A stretch of 64,000 nucleotides of DNA from Sepiola atlantica (GCA_963556195.1 CAUVYP010000579.1:1798001-1862000); one strand, 5' to 3'; shown: positions 1-12,928, counted from the stretch's first letter. Numbers and translations: made by a program. Notes: generated from the letters alone by a model not told the origin.

Positions 1-96
1 AATGTGTGTCCGCTAATGTCTGCAAAGTTTCGGAGCACAATTCTTATAAATGTGGAAGTTATAAACAAAAGCGATATCAACTTAAAATCGCACTAA
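1..96 (+). repeat. Partial monomer at left window edge
   Basis: The window opens at monomer position 91 (aatgtgtgtc) and carries the last 96 bases of an I-type monomer (G122, A153, A158). The cut comes from the window, not from the array. Confidence 0.97.
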
Positions 97-654
97 ATTT
101 TGTTGATGTTTTGCGTATTCAGTTTGTATCGACATATCTCCGGGAGTACAAGAGCTGAACTTCTGAAACTTGGTACTTCAGTAGAAAATGTGTGTCCGCT
201 AATGTCTGCAAAGTTTCAGAGCACAATTCTTATAAATGTGGAAGTTATAAACAAAAGCGATATCAACTTAAAATCGCACTAAATTTTGTTGATGTTTTGC
301 GTATTCAGTTTGTATCGACATATCTCCGGGAGTACAAGAGCTGAACTTCTGAAACTTGGTACTTCAGTGGAAAATGTGTGTCCGCTAATGTCTGCAAAGT
401 TTCAGAGCACAATTTGTATAAATGTGGAAGTTATAAACACAAGCGATATCAACTTAAAATCGCACTAAATTTTGTTGATGTTTTGCGTATTCAGTTTGTA
501 TCGACATATCTCCGGGAGTACAGAAGCTGAACTTCTGAAACTTGGTACTTCAGTAGAAAATGTGTGTCCGCTAATGTCTGCAAAGTTTCAGAGCACAATT
601 CTTATAAATGTGGAAGTTATAAACAAAAGCGATATCAACTTAAAATCGCACTAA

Positions 655-3630
655 CTTTTGTTGATGTTTTGCGTATTCAGTTTGTATCGACATATCTCCG
701 GGAGTACAGAAGCTGAACTTCTGAAACTTGGTACTTCAGTAGAAAATGTGTGTCCGCTAATGTCTGCAAAGTTTCAGAGCACAATTCTTATAAATGTGGA
801 AGTTATAAACACAAGCGATATCAACATAAAATCGCACTAAATTTTGTTGATGTTTTGCGTATTCAGTTTGTATCGACATATCTCCGGGAGTACAAGAGCT
901 GAACTTCTGAAACTTGGTACTTCAGTAGAAAATGTGTGTCCGCTAATGTCTGCAAAGTTTCGGAGCACAATTCTTATAAATGTGGAAGTTATTAACAAAA
1001 GACCTATCAACTTTAAATCGCACTAAATTTTGTTAATGTTTTGCGTATGCAGTTTGTATCGACATATCTCCGGGAGTACAAGAGCTGAACTTCTGAAACT
1101 TCGTACATCAGTAGAAAATGTGTGTCCGCTATTGTCTGCAAAGTTTCGGAGCACAATTCTCATAAATGTGGAAGTTATAAACAAAAGCGATATCAACTTA
1201 AAATCGCACTAAATTTTGTTGATGTTTTGCGTATTCAGTTTGTATCGACATATCTCCGGGAGTACAAGAGCTGAACTTCTGAAACTTGGTACTTCAGTAG
1301 AAAATGTGTGTCCGCTAATGTCTGCAAAGTTTCGGAGCACAATTCTTATAAATGTGAAAGTTATTAACACAAGCGATATACCTTTTAAATCGCACTAAAT
1401 TTTGTTGATGTTTTGCGTATCCAGTTTGTATCGACATATCTCCGGGAGTACAAGAGCTGAACTTCTGTAACTTGGTACTTCAGTAGAAAATGTGTGTCCG
1501 CTAATGTCTGCAAAGTTTCAGAGCACAATTCTTATAAATGTGGAAGTTATAAACAAAAGCGATATCAACTTAAAATCGCACTAAATTTTGTTGATGTTTT
1601 GCGTATTCAGTTTGTATCGACATATCTCCGGGAGTACAAGAGCTGAACTTCTGAAACTTGGTACTTCAGTAGAAAATGTGTGTCCGCTAATGTCTGCAAA
1701 GTTTCAGAGCACAATTTGTATAAATGTGGAAGTTATAAACACAAGCGATATCAACTTAAAATCGCACTAAATTTTGTTGATGTTTTGCGTATTCAGTTTG
1801 TATCGACATATCTCCGGGAGTACAAGAGCTGAACTTCTGAAACTTGGTACTTCAGTAGAAAATGTGTGTCCGCTAATGTCTGCAAAGTTTCGGAGCACAA
1901 TTCTTATAAATGTGGAAGTTATAAACAAAAGCGATATCAACTTAAAATCGCACTAAATTTTGTTGATGTTTTGCGTATTCAGTTTGTATCGACATATCTC
2001 CGGGAGTACAAGAGCTGAACTTCTGAAACTTGGTACTTCAGTAGAAAATGTGTGTCCGCTAATGTCTGCAAAGTTTCAGAGCACAATTTGTATAAATGTG
2101 GAAGTTATAAACAAAAGCGATATCAACTTAAAATCGCACTAAATTTTGTTGATGTTTTGCGTATTCAGTTTGTATCGACATATCTCCGGGAGTACAAGAG
2201 CTGAACTTCTGAAACTTGGTACTTCAGTGGAAAATGTGTGTCCGCTAATGTCTGCAAAGTTTCAGAGCACAATTTGTATAAATGTGGAAGTTATAAACAC
2301 AAGCGATATCAACTTAAAATCGCACTAAATTTTGTTGATGTTTTGCGTATTCAGTTTGTATCGACATATCTCCGGGAGTACAGAAGCTGAACTTCTGAAA
2401 CTTGGTACTTCAGTAGAAAATGTGTGTCCGCTAATGTCTGCAAAGTTTCAGAGCACAATTCTTATAAATGTGGAAGTTATAAACACAAGCGATATCAACA
2501 TAAAATCGCACTAAATTTTGTTGATGTTTTGCGTATTCAGTTTGTATCGACATATCTCCGGGAGTACAAGAGCTGAACTTCTGAAACTTGGTACTTCAGT
2601 AGAAAATGTGTGTCCGCTAATGTCTGCAAAGTTTCGGAGCACAATTCTTATAAATGTGGAAGTTATTAACAAAAGACCTATCAACTTTAAATCGCACTAA
2701 ATTTTGTTTATGTTTTGCGTATTCAGTTTGTATCGACATATCTCCGGGAGTACAAGAGCTGAACTTCTGAAACTTCGTACATCAGTAGAAAATGTGTGTC
2801 CGCTATTGTCTGCAAAGTTTCGGAGCACAATTCTCATAAATGTGGAAGTTATAAACAAAAGCGATATCAACTTAAAATCGCACTAAATTTTGTTGATGTT
2901 TTGCGTATTCAGTTTGTATCGACATATCTCCGGGAGTACAAGAGCTGAACTTCTGAAACTTGGTACTTCAGTAGAAAATGTGTGTCCGCTAATGTCTGCA
3001 AAGTTTCGGAGCACAATTCTTATAAATGTGAAAGTTATTAACACAAGCGATATACCTTTTAAATCGCACTAAATTTTGTTGATGTTTTGCGTATTCAGTT
3101 TGTATCGAAATATCTCCGGGAGTACAAGAGCTGAACTTCTGTAACTTGGTACTTCAGTAGAAAATGTGTGTCCGCTAATGTCTGCAAAGTTTCAGAGCAC
3201 AATTCTTAGAAATGTGGAAGTTATAAACAAAAGCGATATCAACTTAAAATCGCACTAAATTTTGTTGATGTTTTGCGTATTCAGTTTGTATCGACATATC
3301 TCCGGGAGTACAAGAGCTGAACTTCTGAAACTTGGTACTTCAGTAGAAAATGTGTGTCCGCTAATGTCTGCAAAGTTTCAGAGCATAATTTGTATAAATG
3401 TGGAAGTTATAAACACAAGCGATATCAACTTAAAATCGCACTAAATTTTGTTGATGTTTTGCGTATTCAGTTTGTATCGACATATCTCCGGGAGTACAAG
3501 AGCTGAACTTCTGAAACTTGGTACTTCAGTAGAAAATGTGTGTCCGCTAATGTCTGCAAAGTTTCGGAGCACAATTCTTATAAATGTGGAAGTTATAAAC
3601 AAAAGCGATATCAACTTAAAATCGCACTAA
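655..3630 (+). repeat. Imperfect 9-mer higher-order repeat (1674-bp period)
   Basis: The order C-D-E-F-(F/A unit with TAA)-B-I at 655-1956 recurs at 2329-3630, an offset of 1674 bp or nine monomers. The fifth monomer of each copy shares a private substitution turning ctgaaactt into ctgtaactt (near 1468 and 3142). The two monomers completing the first copy (1957-2328) are not matched after the second, so similarity stops there. Differences between copies include the g9 to a change near 1035, a cgacat to cgaaat change near 3109, and T9 in the second E unit. The pair is therefore older or more eroded than the 11-mer and 12-mer further right. Confidence 0.85.
1771..1956 (+). repeat. Representative satellite monomer (type I)
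   Basis: This unit is close to the array consensus and is used as the reference. It starts at attttgttga (position 1) and ends at cactaa (position 186). My count gives 67 G+C of 186 (36%) and 7 CpG sites, against about 6 expected from 30 C and 37 G. Internal elements are two CTGAA motifs (59-63, 67-71), TTCAG (22-26 and 81-85), an EcoRV site in the gcgatatc segment (163-168), and short dyads at 67-85 and 161-181. The phase is arbitrary, because the true unit boundary of a satellite is undefined. The length is in the range of one nucleosome plus linker; that is a numerical observation, not evidence of phasing. Confidence 0.95.
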
Positions 3631-4932
3631 ATTTTGTTGATGTTTTGCGTATTCAGTTTGTATCGACATATCTCCTGGAGTACAAGAGCTGAACTTCTGA
3701 AACTTGGTACTTCAGTAGAAAATGTGTGTCCGCTAATGTCTGCAAAGTTTCAGAGCACAATTCTTATAAATGTGGAAGTTATTAACAAAAGACTAATCAA
3801 CTTTAAATCGCACTAAAGTTTGTTTATGTTTTGCGTATTCAGTTTGTATCGACATATCTCCGGGAGTACAAGAGCTGAACTTCTGAAACTTCGTACATCA
3901 GTAGAAAATGTGTGTCCGCTATTGTCTGCAAAGTTTCAGAGCACAATTCTCATAAATGTGGAAGTTATATACAAAAGCGATATCAACTTAAAATCGCACT
4001 AAATTTTGTTGATGTTTTGCGTATTCAGTTTGTATCGACATATCTCCGGGAGTACAAGAGCTGAACTTCTGAAACTTGGTACTTCAGTAGAAAATGTGTG
4101 TCCGCTAATGTCTGCAAAGTTTCAGAGCACAATTCTTATAAATGTGGAAGTTATAAACAAAAGCGATATCAACTTAAAATCGCACTAAATTTTGTTGATG
4201 TTTTGCGTATTCAGTTTGTATCGACATATCTCCGGGAGTACAAGAGCTGAACTTCTGAAACTTGGTACTTCAGTAGAAAATGTGTGTCCGCTAATGTCTG
4301 CAAAGTTTCGGAGCACAATTCTTATAAATGTGGAAGTTATAAACAAAAGCGATATCAACTTAAAATCGCACTAAATTTTGTTGATGTTTTGCGTATTCAG
4401 TTTGTATCGACATATCTCCGGGAGTACAAGAGCTGAACTTCTGAAACTTGGTACTTCAGTAGAAAATGTGTGTCCGCTAATGTCTGCAAAGTTTCGGAGC
4501 ACAATTCTTATAAATGTGGAAGTTATTAACAAAAGACCTATCAACTTTAAATCGCACTAAAGTTTGTTTATGTTTTGCGTATTCAGTTTGTATCGACATA
4601 TCTCCGGGAGTACAAGAGCTGAACTTCTGAAACTTCGTACATCAGTAGAAAATGCGTGTCCGCTATTGTCTGCAAAGTTTCGGAGCACAATTCTCATAAA
4701 TGTGGAAGTTATAAACAAAAGCGATATCAACTTAAAATCGCACTAAATTTTGTTGATGTTTTGCGTATTCAGTTTGTATCGACATATCTCCGGGAGTACA
4801 AGAGCTGAACTTCTGAAACTTGGTACTTCAGTAGAAAATGTGTGTCCGCTAATGTCTGCAAAGTTTCGGAGCACAATTCTTATAAATGTGAAAGTTATTA
4901 ACACAAGCGATATACCTTTTAAATCGCACTAA
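2143..4932 (+). repeat. 15-monomer block with a diverged counterpart 27 kb away
   Basis: The monomer order here parallels 29111-31900: B, C, D, E, F, the unit with the ctgtaa stop, B-type, I, D-like, an E-type with a private gttatatac change, A, I, D, E, F. The private E-type substitution is near 3966 and 30936. The offset of 26968 bp equals 145 monomers minus the two single-base deletions that lie between. Several individual monomers have since diverged, for example A instead of B at 29111 and the gactaatc variant near 3790. It reads as an old segmental duplication within the array. Confidence 0.75.
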
Positions 4933-6420
4933 ATTTTGTTGATGTTTTGCGTATTCAGTTTGTATCGACATATCTCCGGGAGTACAAGAGCTGAACTTCT
5001 GAAACTTGGTACTTCAGTAGAAAATGTGTGTCCGCTAATGTCTGCAAAGTTTCGGAGCACAATTCTTATAAATGTGGAAGTTATAAACAAAAGCGATATC
5101 AACTTAAAATCGCACTAAATTTTGTTGATGTTTTGCGTATTCAGTTTGTATCGACATATCTCCGGGAGTACAAGAGCTGAACTTCTGAAACTTGGTACTT
5201 CAGTAGAAAATGTGTGTCCGCTAATGTCTGCAAAGTTTCAGAGCACAATTTGTATAAATGTGGAAGTTATAAACACAAGCGATATCAACTTAAAATCGCA
5301 CTAAATTTTGTTGATGTTTTGCGTATTCAGTTTGTATGGACATATCTCCGGGAGTACAAGAGCTGAACTTCTGAATCTTCGTACATCAGTAGAAAATGTG
5401 TGTCCGCTATTGTCTGCAAAGTTTCGGAGCACAATTCTCATAAATGTGGAAGTTATAAACAAAAGCGATATCAACTTAAAATCGCACTAAATTTTGTTGA
5501 TGTTTTGCGTATTCAGTTTGTATCGACATATCTCCGGGAGTACAAGAGCTGAACTTCTGAAACTCGGTACTTCAGTAGAAAGTGTGTGTCCGCTAATGTC
5601 TGCAAAGTTTCGGAGCACAATTCTTATAAATGTGGAAGTTATTAACACAAGCGATATACCTTTTAAATCGCACTAAATTTTGTTGATGTTTTGCGTATTC
5701 AGTTTGTATCGACATATCTCCGGGAGTACAAGAGCTGAACTTCTGAAACTTGGTACTTCAGTAGAAAATGTGTGTCCGCTAATGTCTGCAAGGTTTCAGA
5801 GCACAATTCTTATAAATGTGGAAGTTATAAACAAAAGCGATATCAACTTAAAATCGCACTAAATTTTGTTGATGTTTTGCGTATTCAGTTTGTATCGACA
5901 TATTTCCGGGAGTACAAGAGCTGAACTTCTGAAACTTGGTACTTCAGTAGAAAATGTGTGTCCGCTAATGTCTGCAAAGTTTCAGAGCACAATTTGTATA
6001 AATGTGGAAGTTATAAACACAAGCGATATCAACTTAAAATCGCACTAAATTTTGTTGATGTTTTGCGTATTCAGTTTGTATCGACATATCTCCGGGAGTA
6101 CAAGAGCTGAACTTCTGAAACTTGGTACTTCAGTAGAAAATGTGTGTCCGCTAATGTCTGCAAAGTTTCGGACCACAATTCTTATAAATGTGGAAGTTAT
6201 AAACAAAAGCGATATCAACTTAAAATCGCACTAAATTTTGTTGATGTTTTGCGTATTCAGTTTGTATCGACATATCTCCGGGAGTACAAGAGCTGAACTT
6301 CTGAAACTTGGTACTTCAGTAGAAAATGTGTGTCCGCTAATGTCTGCAAAGTTTCGGAGCACAATTCTTATAAATGTGAAAGTTATTAACACAAGCGATA
6401 TACCTTTTAAATCGCACTAA

Positions 6421-6605
6421 ATTTTGTTGATGTTTTGCGTATTCAGTTTGATCGACATATCTCCGGGAGTACAAGAGCTGAACTTCTGAAACTTGGTACT
6501 TCAGTAGAAAATGTGTGTCCGCTAATGTCTGCAAAGTTTCAGAGCACAATTCTTATAAATGTGGAAGTTATAAACAAAAGCGATATCAACTTAAAATCGC
6601 ACTAA
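6421..6605 (+). repeat. 185-bp monomer with 1-bp deletion (first copy)
   Basis: The segment gtttg-atcg (junction 6450/6451) lacks one T compared with all normal monomers, making this unit 185 bp. It shifts the phase of everything to the right by one base. It is one of only three length changes in the window. Confidence 0.95.
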
Positions 6606-7535
6606 ATTTTGTTGATGTTTTGCGTATTCAGTTTGTATCGACATATCTCCGGGAGTACAAGAGCTGAACTTCTGAAACTCGGTACTTCAGTAGAAAGTGT
6701 GTGTCCGCTAATGTCTGCAAAGTTTCGGAGCACAATTCTTATAAATGTGGAAGTTATTAACACAAGCGATATACCTTTTAAATCGCACTAAATTTTGTTG
6801 ATGTTTTGCGTATTCAGTTTGTATCGACATATCTCCGGGAGTACAAGAGCTGAACTTCTGAAACTTGGTACTTCAGTAGAAAATGTGTGTCCGCTAATGT
6901 CTGCAAGGTTTCAGAGCACAATTCTTATAAATGTGGAAGTTATAAACAAAAGCGATATCAACTTAAAATCGCACTAAATTTTGTTGATGTTTTGCGTATT
7001 CAGTTTGTATCGACATATTTCCGGGAGTACAAGAGCTGAACTTCTGAAACTTGGTACTTCAGTAGAAAATGTGTGTCCGCTAATGTCTGCAAAGTTTCAG
7101 AGCACAATTTGTATAAATGTGGAAGTTATAAACACAAGCGATATCAACTTAAAATCGCACTAAATTTTGTTGATGTTTTGCGTATTCAGTTTGTATCGAC
7201 ATATCTCCGGGAGTACAAGAGCTGAACTTCTGAAACTTGGTACTTCAGTAGAAAATGTGTGTCCGCTAATGTCTGCAAAGTTTCGGACCACAATTCTTAT
7301 AAATGTGGAAGTTATAAACAAAAGCGATATCAACTTAAAATCGCACTAAATTTTGTTGATGTTTTGCGTATTCAGTTTGTATCGACATATCTCCGGGAGT
7401 ACAAGAGCTGAACTTCTGAAACTTGGTACTTCAGTAGAAAATGTGTGTCCGCTAATGTCTGCAAAGTTTCGGAGCACAATTCTTATAAATGTGAAAGTTA
7501 TTAACACAAGCGATATACCTTTTAAATCGCACTAA

Positions 7536-7720
7536 ATTTTGTTGATGTTTTGCGTATTCAGTTTGATCGACATATCTCCGGGAGTACAAGAGCTGAACTT
7601 CTGAAACTTGGTACTTCAGTAGAAAATGTGTGTCCGCTAATGTCTGCAAAGTTTCAGAGCACAATTCTTATAAATGTGGAAGTTATAAACAAAAGCGATA
7701 TCAACTTAAAATCGCACTAA
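7536..7720 (+). repeat. 185-bp monomer with 1-bp deletion (second copy)
   Basis: The lesion is the same as at 6450 and lies exactly 1115 bp downstream (junction 7565/7566). It was copied by the 6-mer duplication rather than arising independently. Confidence 0.95.
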
Positions 7721-8092
7721 ATTTTGTTGATGTTTTGCGTATTCAGTTTGTATCGACATATCTCCGGGAGTACAATAGCTGAACTTCTGAAACTTGGTAC
7801 TTCAGTGGAAAATGTGTGTCCGCTAATGTCTGCAAAGTTTCAGAGCACAATTTGTATAAATGTGGAAGTTATAAACACAAGCGATATCAACTTAAAATCG
7901 CACTAAATTTTGTTGATGTTTTGCGTATTCAGTTTGTATCGACATATCTCCGGGAGTACAGAAGCTGAACTTCTGAAACTTGGTACTTCAGTAGAAAATG
8001 TGTGTCCGCTAATGTCTGCAAAGTTTCAGAGCACAATTCTTATAAATGTGGAAGTTATAAACACAAGCGATATCAACATAAAATCGCACTAA

Positions 8093-11000
8093 ATTTTGTT
8101 GATGTTTTGCGTATTCAGTTTGTATCGACATATCTCCGGGAGTACAAGAGCTGAACTTCTGAAACTTGGTACTTCAGTAGAAAATGTGTGTCCGCTAATG
8201 TCTGCAAAGTTTCGGAGCACAATTCTTATAAATGTGGAAGTTATTAACAAAAGACCTATCAACTTTAAATCGCACTAAAGTTTGTTTATGTTTTGCGTAT
8301 TCAGTTTGTATCGACATATCTCCGGGAGTACAAGAGCTGAACTTCTGAATCTTCGTACATCAGTAGAAAATGTGTGTCCGCTATTGTCTGCAAAGTTTCG
8401 GAGCACAATTCTTATAAATGTGGAAGTTATAAACAAAAGCGATATCAACTTAAAATCGCACTAAATTTTGTTGATGTTTTGCGTATTCAGTTTGTATCGA
8501 CATATCTCCGGGAGTACAAGAGCTGAACTTCTGAAACTTGGTACTTCAGTAGAAAATGTGTGTCCGCTAATGTCTGCAAAGTTTCGGAGCACAATTCTTA
8601 TAAATGTGGAAGTTATTAACACAAGCGATATACCTTTTAAATCGCACTAAATTTTGTTGATGTTTTGCGTATTCAGTTTGTATCGACATATCTCCGGGAG
8701 TACAAGAGCTGAACTTCTGAAACTTGGTACTTCAGTACAAAATGTGTGTCCGCTAATGTCTGCAAGGTTTCAGAGCACAATTCTTATAAATGTGGAAGTT
8801 ATAAACAAAAGCGATATCAACTTAAAATCGCACTAAATTTTGTTGATGTTTTGCGTATTCAGTTTGTATCGACATATCTCCGGGAGTACAAGAGCTGAAC
8901 TTCTGAAACTTGGTACTTCAGTAGAAAATGTGTGTCCGCTAATGTCTGCAAAGTTTCAGAGCACAATTTGTATAAATGTGGAAGTTATAAACACAAGCGA
9001 TATCAACTTAAAATCGCACTAAATTTTGTTGATGTTTTGCGTATTCAGTTTGTATCGACATATCTCCGGGAGTACAAGAGCCGAACTTCTGAAACTTGGT
9101 ACTTCAGTAGAAAATGTGTGTCCGCTAATGTCTGCAAAGTTTCGGAGCACAATTCTTATAAATGTGGAAGTTATAAACAAAAGCGATATCAACTTAAAAT
9201 CGCACTAAATTTTGTTGATGTTTTGCGTATTCAGTTTGTATCGACATATCTCCGGGAGTACAAGAGCTGAACTTCTGAAACTTGGTACTTCAGTAGAAAA
9301 TGTGTGTCCGCTAATGTCTGCAAAGTTTCGGAGCACAATTCTTATAAATGTGAAAGTTATTAACACAAGTGATATACCTTTTAAATCGCACTAAATTTTG
9401 TTGATGTTTTGCGTATTCAGTTTGTATCGACATATCTCCGGGAGTACAAGAGCTGAACTTCTGAAACTTGGTACTTCAGTAGAAAATGTGTGTCCGCTAA
9501 TGTCTGCAAAGTTTCAGAGCACAATTCTTATAAATGTGGAAGTTATAAACAAAAGCGATATCAACTTAAAATCGCACTAAATTTTGTTGATGTTTTGCGT
9601 ATTCAGTTTGTATCGACATATCTCCGGGAGTACAAGAGCTGAACTTCTGAAACTTGGTACTTCAGTGGAAAATGTGTGTCCGCTAATGTCTGCAAAGTTT
9701 CAGAGCACAATTTGTATAAATGTGGAAGTTATAAACACAAGCGATATCAACATAAAATCGCACTAAATTTTGTTGATGTTTTGCGTATTCAGTTTGTATC
9801 GACATATCTCCGGGAGTACAAGAGCGGAACTTCTGAAACTTGGTACTTCAGTAGAAAATGTGTGTCCGCTAATGTCTGCAAAGTTTCGGAGCACAATTCT
9901 TATAAATGTGGAAGTTATTAACAAAAGACCTATCAACTTTAAATCGCACTAAAGTTTGTTTATGTTTTGCGTATTCAGTTTGTATCGACATATCTCCGGG
10001 AGTACAAGAGCTGAACTTCTGAAACTTCGTACATCAGTAGAAAATGTGTGTCCGCTATTGTCTGCAAAGTTTCGGAGCACAATTCTTATAAATGTGGAAG
10101 TTATAAACAAAAGCGATATCAACTTAAAATCGCACTAAATTTTGTTGATGTTTTGCGTATTCAGTTTGTATCGACATATCTCCGGGAGTACAAGAGCTGA
10201 ACTTCTGAAACTTGGTACTTCAGTAGAAAATGTGTGTCCGCTAATGTCTGCAAAGTTTCGGAGCACAATTCTTATAAATGTGGAAGTTATTAACACAAGC
10301 GATATACCTTTTAAATCGCACTAAATTTTGTTGATGTTTTGCGTATTCAGTTTGTATCGACATATCTCCGGGAGTACAAGAGCTGAACTTCTGAAACTTT
10401 GTACTTCAGTAGAAAATGTGTGTCCGCTAATGTCTGCAAGGTTTCAGAGCACAATTCTTATAAATGTGGAAGTTATAAACAAAAGCGATATCAACTTAAA
10501 ATCGCACTAAATTTTGTTGATGTTTTGCGTATTCAGTTTGTATCGACATATCTCCGGGAGTACAAGAGCTGAACTTCTGAAACTTGGTACTTCAGTAGAA
10601 AATGTGTGTCCGCTAATGTCTGCAAAGTTTCAGAGCACAATTTGTATAAATGTGGAAGTTATAAACACAAGCGATATCAACTTAAAATCGCACTAAATTT
10701 TGTTGATGTTTTGCGTATTCAGTTTGTATCGACATATCTCCGGGAGTACAAGAGCTGAACTTCTGAAACTTGGTACTTCAGTAGAAAATGTGTGTCCGCT
10801 AATGTCTGCAAAGTTTCGGAGCACAATTCTTATAAATGTGGAAGTTATTAACAAAAGACCTATCAACTTTAAATCGCACTAAAGTTTGTTTATGTTTTGC
10901 GTATTCAGTTTGTATCGACATATCTCCGGGAGTACAAGAGCTGAACTTCTGAAACTTCGTACATCAGTAGAAAATGTGTGTCCGCTATTGTCTGCAAAGT

Positions 11001-11998
11001 TTCGGAGCACAATTCTCATAAATGTGGAAGTTATAAACAAAAGCGATATCAACTTAAAATCGCACTAAATTTTGTTGATGTTTTGCGTATTCAGTTTGTA
11101 TCGACATATCTCCGGGAGTACAAGAGCTGAACTTCTGAAACTTGGTACTTCAGTAGAAAATGTGTGTCCGCTAATGTCTGCAAAGTTTCGGAGCACAATT
11201 CTTATAAATGTGGAAGTTATTAACACAAGCGATATACCTTTTAAATCGCACTAAATTTTGTTGATGTTTTGCGTATTCAGTTTGTATCGACATATCTCCG
11301 GGAGTACAAGAGCTGAACTTCTGAAACTTGGTACTTCAGTGGAAAATGTGTGTCCGCTAATGTCTGCAAGGTTTCAGAGCACAATTCTTATAAATGTGGA
11401 AGTTATAAACAAAAGCGATATCAACTTAAAATCGCACTAAATTTTGTTGATGTTTTGCGTATTCAGTTTGTATCGACATACCTCCGGGAGTACAAGAGCT
11501 GAACTTCTGAAACTTGGTACTTCAGTAGAAAATGTGTGTCCGCTAATGTCTGCAAAGTTTCAGAGCACAATTTGTATAAATGTGGAAGTTATAAACACAA
11601 GCGATATCAACTTAAAATCGCACTAAATTTTGTTGATGTTTTGCGTATTCAGTTTGTATCGACATATCTCCGGGAGTACAAGAGCTGAACTTCTGAAACT
11701 TGGTACTTCAGTAGAAAATGTGTGTCCGCTAATGTCTGCAAAGTTTCGGAGCACAATTCTTATAAATATGGAAGTTATAAACAAAAGCGATATCAACTTA
11801 AAATCGCACTAAATTTTGTTGATGTTTTGCGTATTCAGTTTGTATCGACATATCTCCGGGAGTACAAGAGCTGAACTTCTGAAACTTGGTACTTCAGTAG
11901 AAAATGTGTGTCCGCTAATGTCTGCAAAGTTTCGGAGCACAATTCTTATAAATGTGAAAGTTATTAACACAAGCGATATACCTTTTAAATCGCACTAA
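8093..11998 (+). repeat. D-E-G-H-B module series with tandem 5-mer (930 bp)
   Basis: The pentamer D-E-G-H-B occurs at 8093-9022, 9767-10696 and 10697-11626. The last two are directly tandem with a 930-bp period. The first and third are followed by I-F (9023-9394 and 11627-11998), so the 5-mer appears to have been carved from a longer D-E-G-H-B-I-F module. Private changes include agcggaac near 9825, ctttgtac near 10399, catacctcc near 11480 and cagtggaaa near 11339, so the copies are no longer identical. The same 7-mer order returns at 13301-14602 and 19997-21298. Confidence 0.85.
9581..9766 (+). repeat. Chimeric B/C monomer
   Basis: The centre carries the B signature (tttgtataaa, positions 131-140) while the end carries the C signature (caacataaaatcg). 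At 7721-8092 B and C are consecutive full monomers. The simplest reading is an exchange between neighbours that removed 186 bp and fused the front of B to the tail of C. The junction lies between monomer positions about 134 and 173. Confidence 0.7.
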
Positions 11999-12184
11999 AT
12001 TTTGTTGATGTTTTGCGTATTCAGTTTGTATCGACATATCTCCGGGAGTACAGAAGCTGAACTTCGGAAACTTGGTACTTCAGTAGAAAATGTGTGTCCG
12101 CTAATGTCTGCAAAGTTTCAGAGCACAATTCTTATAAATGTGGAAGTTATAAACACAAGCGATATCAACATAAAATCGCAGTAA

Positions 12185-12370
12185 ATTTTGTTGATGTTTT
12201 GCGTATTCAGTTTGTATCGACATATCTCCGGGAGTACAAGAGCTGAACTTCTGAAACTTGGTACTTCAGTAGAAAATGTGTGTCCGCTAATGTCTGCAAG
12301 GTTTCAGAGCACAATTCTTATAAATGTGGAAGTTATAAACACAAGCGATATCAACTTAAAATCGCACTAA
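12185..12370 (+). repeat. Chimeric H/B monomer
   Basis: This unit has the H marker G116 (tgcaaggttt) with the normal ttcttataaa segment, then the C158 marker of B (aacacaagcg). Elsewhere H is followed directly by B. A one-monomer deletion between them, with its junction between about 134 and 158, explains the mix. A single substitution at 158 is an alternative. Confidence 0.55.
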
Positions 12371-12742
12371 ATTTTGTTGATGTTTTGCGTATTCAGTTTG
12401 TATCGACATATCTCCGGGAGTACAAGAGCTGAACTTCTGAAACTTGGTACTTCAGTAGAAAATGTGTGTCCGCTAATGTCTGCAAAGTTTCGGAGCACAA
12501 TTCTCATAAATGTGGAAGTTATAAACAAAAGCGATATCAACTTAAAATCGCACTAAATTTTGTTGATGTTTTGCGTATTCAGTTTGTATCGACATATCTC
12601 CGGGAGTACAAGAGCTGAACTTCTGAAACTTGGTACTTCAGTAGAAAATGTGTGTCCGCTAATGTCTGCAAAGTTTCGGAGCACAATTCTTATAAATGTG
12701 AAAGTTATTAACACAAGCGATATACCTTTTAAATCGCACTAA

Positions 12743-12928
12743 ATTTTGTTGATGTTTTGCGTATTCAGTTTGTATCGACATATCTCCGGGAGTACAAGAG
12801 CTGAACTTCTGAAACTTGGTACTTCAGTAGAAAATGTGTGTCCGCTAATGTCTGCAAAGTTTCGGAGCACAATTCTTATAAATGTGGAAGTTATTAACTA
12901 AAGACCTATCAACTTTAAATCGCACTAA
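12743..12928 (+). repeat. D-type monomer with internal TAA from one substitution
   Basis: A D unit with aactaaagac in place of aacaaaagac (near 12896-12905). The same substitution occurs independently or by descent at about 61440-61449. It is useful only as a lineage marker. Confidence 0.85.

Larger units (their letters stand above)
5491..7720 (+). repeat. Tandem 6-mer duplication, 1115-bp unit
   Basis: Copies at 5491-6605 and 6606-7720 have the order G-H-B-I-F-A. They share a set of private changes: aactcggtac with agaaagtgtg in G, catatttccg in B, cggaccac in I, and a 1-bp deletion in the A unit (gtttgatcg for gtttgtatcg). Because the deletion is inside the unit, the period is 1115 rather than 1116 bp. 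The deletion therefore predates the duplication. No difference between copies was seen at the sites I compared, so this is one of the most recent events in the window, or an assembly duplication. Confidence 0.93.

Noticed and set aside
1905..1910. TATAAA in every monomer (position 135-140) as a promoter
   Set aside because: A six-base AT-rich motif in 64% AT DNA, with no supporting initiator or downstream gene. Satellite transcription is possible but not shown by sequence.
6337..7664. Two identical 70-codon open frames on the minus strand
   Set aside because: They exist only because of the 1-bp deletion at 6450 and its copy at 7565, which shift the minus-strand frame past a stop. They are not conserved in other units.
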